From positions 186,001-250,000 of the forward strand of contig JARPUW010000256.1 of the NCBI GenBank assembly GCA_030533445.1: a stretch of DNA of 64,000 bases, in the 5' to 3' direction. The DNA is from Cyprinodon diabolis (Eukaryota > Chordata > Actinopteri > Cyprinodontiformes > Cyprinodontidae). Below are positions 59,818-64,000 of the stretch, in pieces (position 1 is the stretch's first letter; each line of letters begins with the position of its first letter). Below the pieces are notes generated by a model. It was given only the letters and a program-made list of their open reading frames with translations, searched no databases and had not been told where the DNA came from. A program made the translations under genes and the position numbers.

Positions 59818-62304
59818 GGCCTCTGGAGTTGTAACAGACAAACCATTAATGATACAGCCATGATCTTTTCTGGCAATCATCTAAAGCTGAAAACTAACAA
59901 TTTGAAATAGATTGGAGCAGATGTTTTTGGTTCCAAGCTTCAAATCATAGGTTTGAGGCCAAAACGCTCTTTTCACAGTGAGATAATGCCATTTTGGCCT
60001 CTGGAGTTGTAACACACAAACCATTAATGATACAGCCATGATCTTTTCTGGCAATCATCTAGAGCTGAAAACTAACAATATAAAGTAGATTTGAGCAGAT
60101 GTTTTTGGTTCCAAGCTTCAAATCATAGGTTTGAGGCCAAAACGCTCTTTTCACAGTGAGATAATGCCATTTTGGCCTCTGGAGTTGTAACAGACAAACC
60201 ATTAATGATACAGCCATGATCTTTTCTAGCAATCATCTAGAGCTGAAAACTAACAATATAAAGTAGATTTGAGCAGATGTTTTTGGTTCCAAGCTTCAAA
60301 TCAGAGGTTTGAGGCCAAAACGCTCGTTTCACAGTGAGATAATGCCATTTTGGCCTCTGGAGTTGTAACAGACAAACCATTAATGATACAGCCATGATCT
60401 TTTCTGGCAATCATCTAGAGCTGAAAACTAACAATATAAAGTAGATTTGAGCAGATGTTTTTGGTTCCACGCTTCAAATCAGAAGTTGAGGCCAAAACGC
60501 TCTTTTCACAGTGAGATAATGCCATTTTGGCCTCTGGAGTTGTAACAGACAAACCATTAATGATACAGCCATGATCTTTTCTGGCAATCATCTAGAGCTG
60601 AAAACTAACAATATAAAGTAGATTGGAGCAGATGTTTTTGGGTCCACGCTTCAAATCAGAAGTTGAGGCCAAAACGCTCTTTTCACAGTGAGATAATGCC
60701 ATTTTGGCCTCTGGAGTTGTAACAGACAAACCATTAATGATACAGCCATGATCTTTTCTGGCAATCATCTAGAGCTGAAAACTAACAATATAAAGTAGAT
60801 TTGAGCAGATGTTTTTGGTTCCAAGCTTCAAATCAGAGGTTTGAGGCCAAAACGCTCGTTTCACAGTGAGATAATGCCATTTTGGCCTCTGGAGTTGTAA
60901 CAGACAAACCATTAATGATACAGCCATGATCTTTTCTGGCAATCATCTAGAGCTGAAAACTAACAATATAAAGTAGATTTGAGCAGATGTTTTTGGTTCC
61001 AAGCTTCAAATCAGAGGTTTGAGGCCAAAACGCTCGTTTCACACTGAGATAATGCCATTTTGGCCTCTGGAGTTGTAACAGACAAACCGTTAATGATACA
61101 GCCATGATCTTTTCTGGCAATCATCTAGAGCTGAAAACTAACAATATAAAGTAGATTTGAGCAGATGTTTTTGGTTCCAAGCTTCAAATCAGAAGTTGAG
61201 GCCAAAACGCTCTTTTCACAGTGAGATAATGCCATTTTGGCCTCTGGAGTTGTAACAGACAAACAATTAATGATACAGCCATGATCTTTTCTGGCAATCA
61301 TCTAAAGCTGAAAACTAACAATATAAAGTAGATTTGAGCAGATGTTTTTGGTTCCAAGCTTCAAATCATAGGTTTGAGAACAAAACGCTCTTTTCACAGT
61401 GAGATAATCCCATTTTGGCCTCTGGAGTTGTAACAGACAAACCATTAATGATACAGCCATGATCTTTTCTGGCAATCATCTAGAGCTGAAAACTAACAAT
61501 ATAAAGTAGATTTGAGCAGATGTTTTTGGTTCCAAGCTTCAAATCAGAGGTTTGAGGCCAAAACGCTCGTTTCACAGTGAGATAATGCCATTTTGGCCTC
61601 TGGAGTTGTAACAGACAAACCATTAATGATACAGCCATGATCTTTTCTGGCAATCATCTAGAGCTGAAAACTAACAATATAAAGTAGATTTGAGCAGATG
61701 TTTTTGGTTCCACGCTTCAAATCAGAAGTTGAGGCCAAAACGCTCTTTTCACAGTGAGATAATGCCATTTTGGCCTCTGGAGTTGTAACAGACAAACCAT
61801 TAATGATACAGCCATGATCTTTTCTGGCAATCATCTAGAGCTGAAAACTAACAATATAAAGTAGATTGGAGCAGATGTTTTTGGGTCCACGCTTCAAATC
61901 AGAAGTTGAGGCCAAAACGCTCTTTTCACAGTGAGATAATGCCATTTTGGCCTCTGGAGTTGTAACAGACAAACCATTAATGATACAGCCATGATCTTTT
62001 CTGGCAATCATCTAGAGCTGAAAACTAACAATATAAAGTAGATTTGAGCAGATGTTTTTGGTTCCAAGCTTCAAATCAGAGGTTTGAGGCCAAAACGCTC
62101 GTTTCACAGTGAGATAATGCCATTTTTGGCCTCTGGAGTTGTAACAGACAAACCATTAATGATACAGCCATGATCTTTTCTGGCAATCATCTAGAGCTGA
62201 AAACTAACAATATAAAGTAGATTTGAGCAGATGTTTTTGGTTCCAAGCTTCAAATCAGAAGTTGAGGCCAAAACGCTCTTTTCACAGTGAGATAATGCAA
62301 TTTT
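59818..62304. repeat. 14-monomer higher-order repeat, copy 4 (2,487 bp)
   Basis: Same order as the other 14-mers with CTAGC 60228, CCGTTAATG 61089, ACAATTA and GAGAAC 61376. The T run near 62121 has five T, against six in copies 1-3, which accounts for the one-base length difference. The X at 60706 has CTCGTTT, unlike copy 3. Confidence 0.87.
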
Positions 62305-64000
62305 GGCCTCTGGAGTTGTAACAGACAAACCATTAATGATACAGCCATGATCTTTTCTGGCAATCATCTAAAGCTGAAAACTAACAATTTGAAATAGATT
62401 GGAGCAGATGTTTTTGGTTCCAAGCTTCAAATCATAGGTTTGAGGCCAAAACGCTCTTTTCACAGTGAGATAATGCCATTTTGGCCTCTGGAGTTGTAAC
62501 ACACAAACCATTAATGATACAGCCATGATCTTTTCTGGCAATCATCTAGAGCTGAAAACTAACAATATAAAGTAGATTTGAGCAGATGTTTTTGGTTCCA
62601 AGCTTCAAATCATAGGTTTGAGGCCAAAACGCTCTTTTCACAGTGAGATAATGCCATTTTGGCCTCTGGAGTTGTAACAGACAAACCATTAATGATACAG
62701 CCATGATCTTTTCTGGCAATCATCTAGAGCTGAAAACTAACAATATAAAGTAGATTTGAGCAGATGTTTTTGGTTCCAAGCTTCAAATCAGAGGTTTGAG
62801 GCCAAAACGCTCGTTTCACAGTGAGATAATGCCATTTTGGCCTCTGGAGTTGTAACAGACAAACCATTAATGATACAGCCATGATCTTTTCTGGCAATCA
62901 TCTAGAGCTGAAAACTAACAATATAAAGTAGATTTGAGCAGATGTTTTTGGTTCCACGCTTCAAATCAGAAGTTGAGGCCAAAACGCTCTTTTCACAGTG
63001 AGATAATGCCATTTTGGCCTCTGGAGTTGTAACAGACAAACCATTAATGATACAGCCATGATCTTTTCTGGCAATCATCTAGAGCTGAAAACTAACAATA
63101 TAAAGTAGATTGGAGCAGATGTTTTTGGGTCCACGCTTCAAATCAGAAGTTGAGGCCAAAACGCTCTTTTCACAGTGAGATAATGCCATTTTGGCCTCTG
63201 GAGTTGTAACAGACAAACCATTAATGATACAGCCATGATCTTTTCTGGCAATCATCTAGAGCTGAAAACTAACAATATAAAGTAGATTTGAGCAGATGTT
63301 TTTGGTTCCAAGCTTCAAATCAGAGGTTTGAGGCCAAAACGCTCGTTTCACAGTGAGATAATGCCATTTTGGCCTCTGGAGTTGTAACAGACAAACCATT
63401 AATGATACAGCCATGATCTTTTCTGGCAATCATCTAGAGCTGAAAACTAACAATATAAAGTAGATTTGAGCAGATGTTTTTGGTTCCAAGCTTCAAATCA
63501 GAGGTTTGAGGCCAAAACGCTCGTTTCACACTGAGATAATGCCATTTTGGCCTCTGGAGTTGTAACAGACAAACCATTAATGATACAGCCATGATCTTTT
63601 CTGGCAATCATCTAGAGCTGAAAACTAACAATATAAAGTAGATTTGAGCAGATGTTTTTGGTTCCAAGCTTCAAATCAGAGGTTTGAGGCCAAAACGCTC
63701 GTTTCACACTGAGATAATGCCATTTTGGCCTCTGGAGTTGTAACAGACAAACCATTAATGATACAGCCATGATCTTTTCTGGCAATCATCTAGAGCTGAA
63801 AACTAACCATATAAAGTAGATTTGAGCAGATGTTTTTGGTTCCAAGCTTCAAATCAGAAGTTGAGGCCAAAACGCTCTTTTCACAGTGAGATAATGCCAT
63901 TTTGGCCTCTGGAGTTGTAACAGACAAACCATTAATGATACAGCCATGATCTTTTCTGGCAATCATCTAAAGCTGAAAACTAAAATTATAAAGTAGATTT
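62305..64000. repeat. Right partial block, nine monomers plus part of a tenth
   Basis: The order is N-D-X-C-G-X-F-F-A and a truncated B. AACCATATAAAG (63806) and CTAAAATTATAAAG (63981) repeat the markers of the 12-monomer block 5,685 bp upstream. The window ends 97 bases into the B. Confidence 0.87.

Larger units (their letters stand above)
1..64000. repeat. Tandem satellite array, ~177.5-bp monomer, 360 complete copies
   Basis: The whole window is head-to-tail copies of one monomer of 177 or 178 bp (rarely 176, 179 or 180). The length difference comes mainly from one extra base near monomer position 133, where the text reads CAGAAGTTG in short monomers and CATAGGTTTG or CAGAGGTTTG in long ones. 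The base monomer (535-711) has 33 C and 34 G in 177 bases. Every copy has the same orientation, and both window ends lie inside monomers, so the array continues in both directions. Each of the six reading frames has at least one stop in the base monomer, and the mixture of 177 and 178 bp would break any longer frame. I see no gene, RNA gene, transposon or unique DNA anywhere. The most likely role is centromeric or pericentromeric chromatin; this is inferred from architecture, not from recognition of the family. Confidence 0.97.
59818..64000. repeat. 32-monomer tandem duplication, copy 2, cut by the window end
   Basis: It starts where copy 1 ends and follows it for 4,183 bp to the edge. The one-base offset change (5,686 to 5,685) is the T-run difference at 56437/62121. 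Whether the 2-mer and 4-mer blocks follow cannot be seen. Confidence 0.85.

Noticed and set aside
1..64000. Open reading frames on both strands, including minus-strand frames starting at ATG GCT GTA in each monomer
   Set aside because: They reach only about 32 codons in 177-bp monomers and about 52 in 178-bp monomers, recur hundreds of times as products of the repeat, and end at stops present in nearly every copy. All six frames are closed within each base monomer.
1..64000. CRISPR-like repeat-spacer array
   Set aside because: The whole 177-bp period is conserved; there are no short repeats separated by unique spacers.
1..64000. A novel gene system or mobile element hidden in the array
   Set aside because: Every stretch could be assigned to the same monomer with at most a few substitutions or one- to two-base indels. 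There is no non-repeat DNA in which a gene could lie.

Overview
The window is one uninterrupted array of satellite DNA. From base 3 to base 64000 I can divide it into 360 complete head-to-tail monomers plus a partial 361st. All lie in the same orientation, nearly all are 177 or 178 bp, and the mean is about 177.5 bp. There is no protein gene, RNA gene, transposon, inversion or non-satellite stretch. The base monomer is about 38% G+C and has stop codons in all six frames. I number monomer positions from the GG of the GGCCTCTGG that opens each monomer.

The host is a eukaryote and the array is most likely centromeric or pericentromeric: nucleosome-sized units, one orientation, higher-order structure, tens of kb without interruption. 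The base monomer has a single CpG where about six are expected, while CAG/CTG sites are not depleted. That fits CG-only methylation of the animal (especially vertebrate) kind better than plant-type CHG methylation, but it is an inference. I do not recognise the satellite family and cannot name the species. There is no match to the CENP-B box core.

Monomers fall into about fifteen types defined by a few linked variants (labels A, B, C, D, E, F, G, G', H, I, J, K, M, N, X; each is described under an exemplar). Type N, the most distinctive, occurs 25 times. In 23 cases the monomer before it ends in a GCAA variant (types I, J and relatives), so I use N as the start of each higher-order block. Blocks from N to N contain 12, 9, 2, 7, 16, 22, 57, 21, 18, 17, 13, 13, 18, 13, 14, 11, 11, 14, 11, 14, 12, 2, 4 and 14 monomers, then a cut block. 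The array is therefore not one fixed higher-order repeat but a patchwork of related blocks.

Layout. 1-5.7 kb: mixed short blocks with 355-bp dimer duplications. 5.7-11.0 kb: a 2,842-bp 16-monomer duplication with an 888-bp duplication inside it. 11.9-28.6 kb: long block rich in A-B dimers (355 bp), with segments copied at offsets of 10.1 kb and 13.8 kb and local duplications of 2,838 and 1,240 bp. 29,279-44,719: two abutting copies of a 43/44-monomer segment that differ by one monomer. 42,767-55,552: two abutting 6,393-bp (36-monomer) copies. 54,132 to the end: a 5,686-bp (32-monomer) duplication that the window cuts. A 1,953-bp 11-monomer unit, here called U, occurs five times at 34,958-55,552, twice directly in tandem. 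The pattern reads as repeated unequal exchange or replication-based amplification of multi-monomer segments.

The most interesting local structure is a perfect 10-bp inverted repeat, GAGGCCAAAA and TTTTGGCCTC with a 27-base loop, spanning nearly every monomer junction. It could form a cruciform or hairpin about once per nucleosome. Coordinates and types were read by eye; small miscounts in the type strings are possible.
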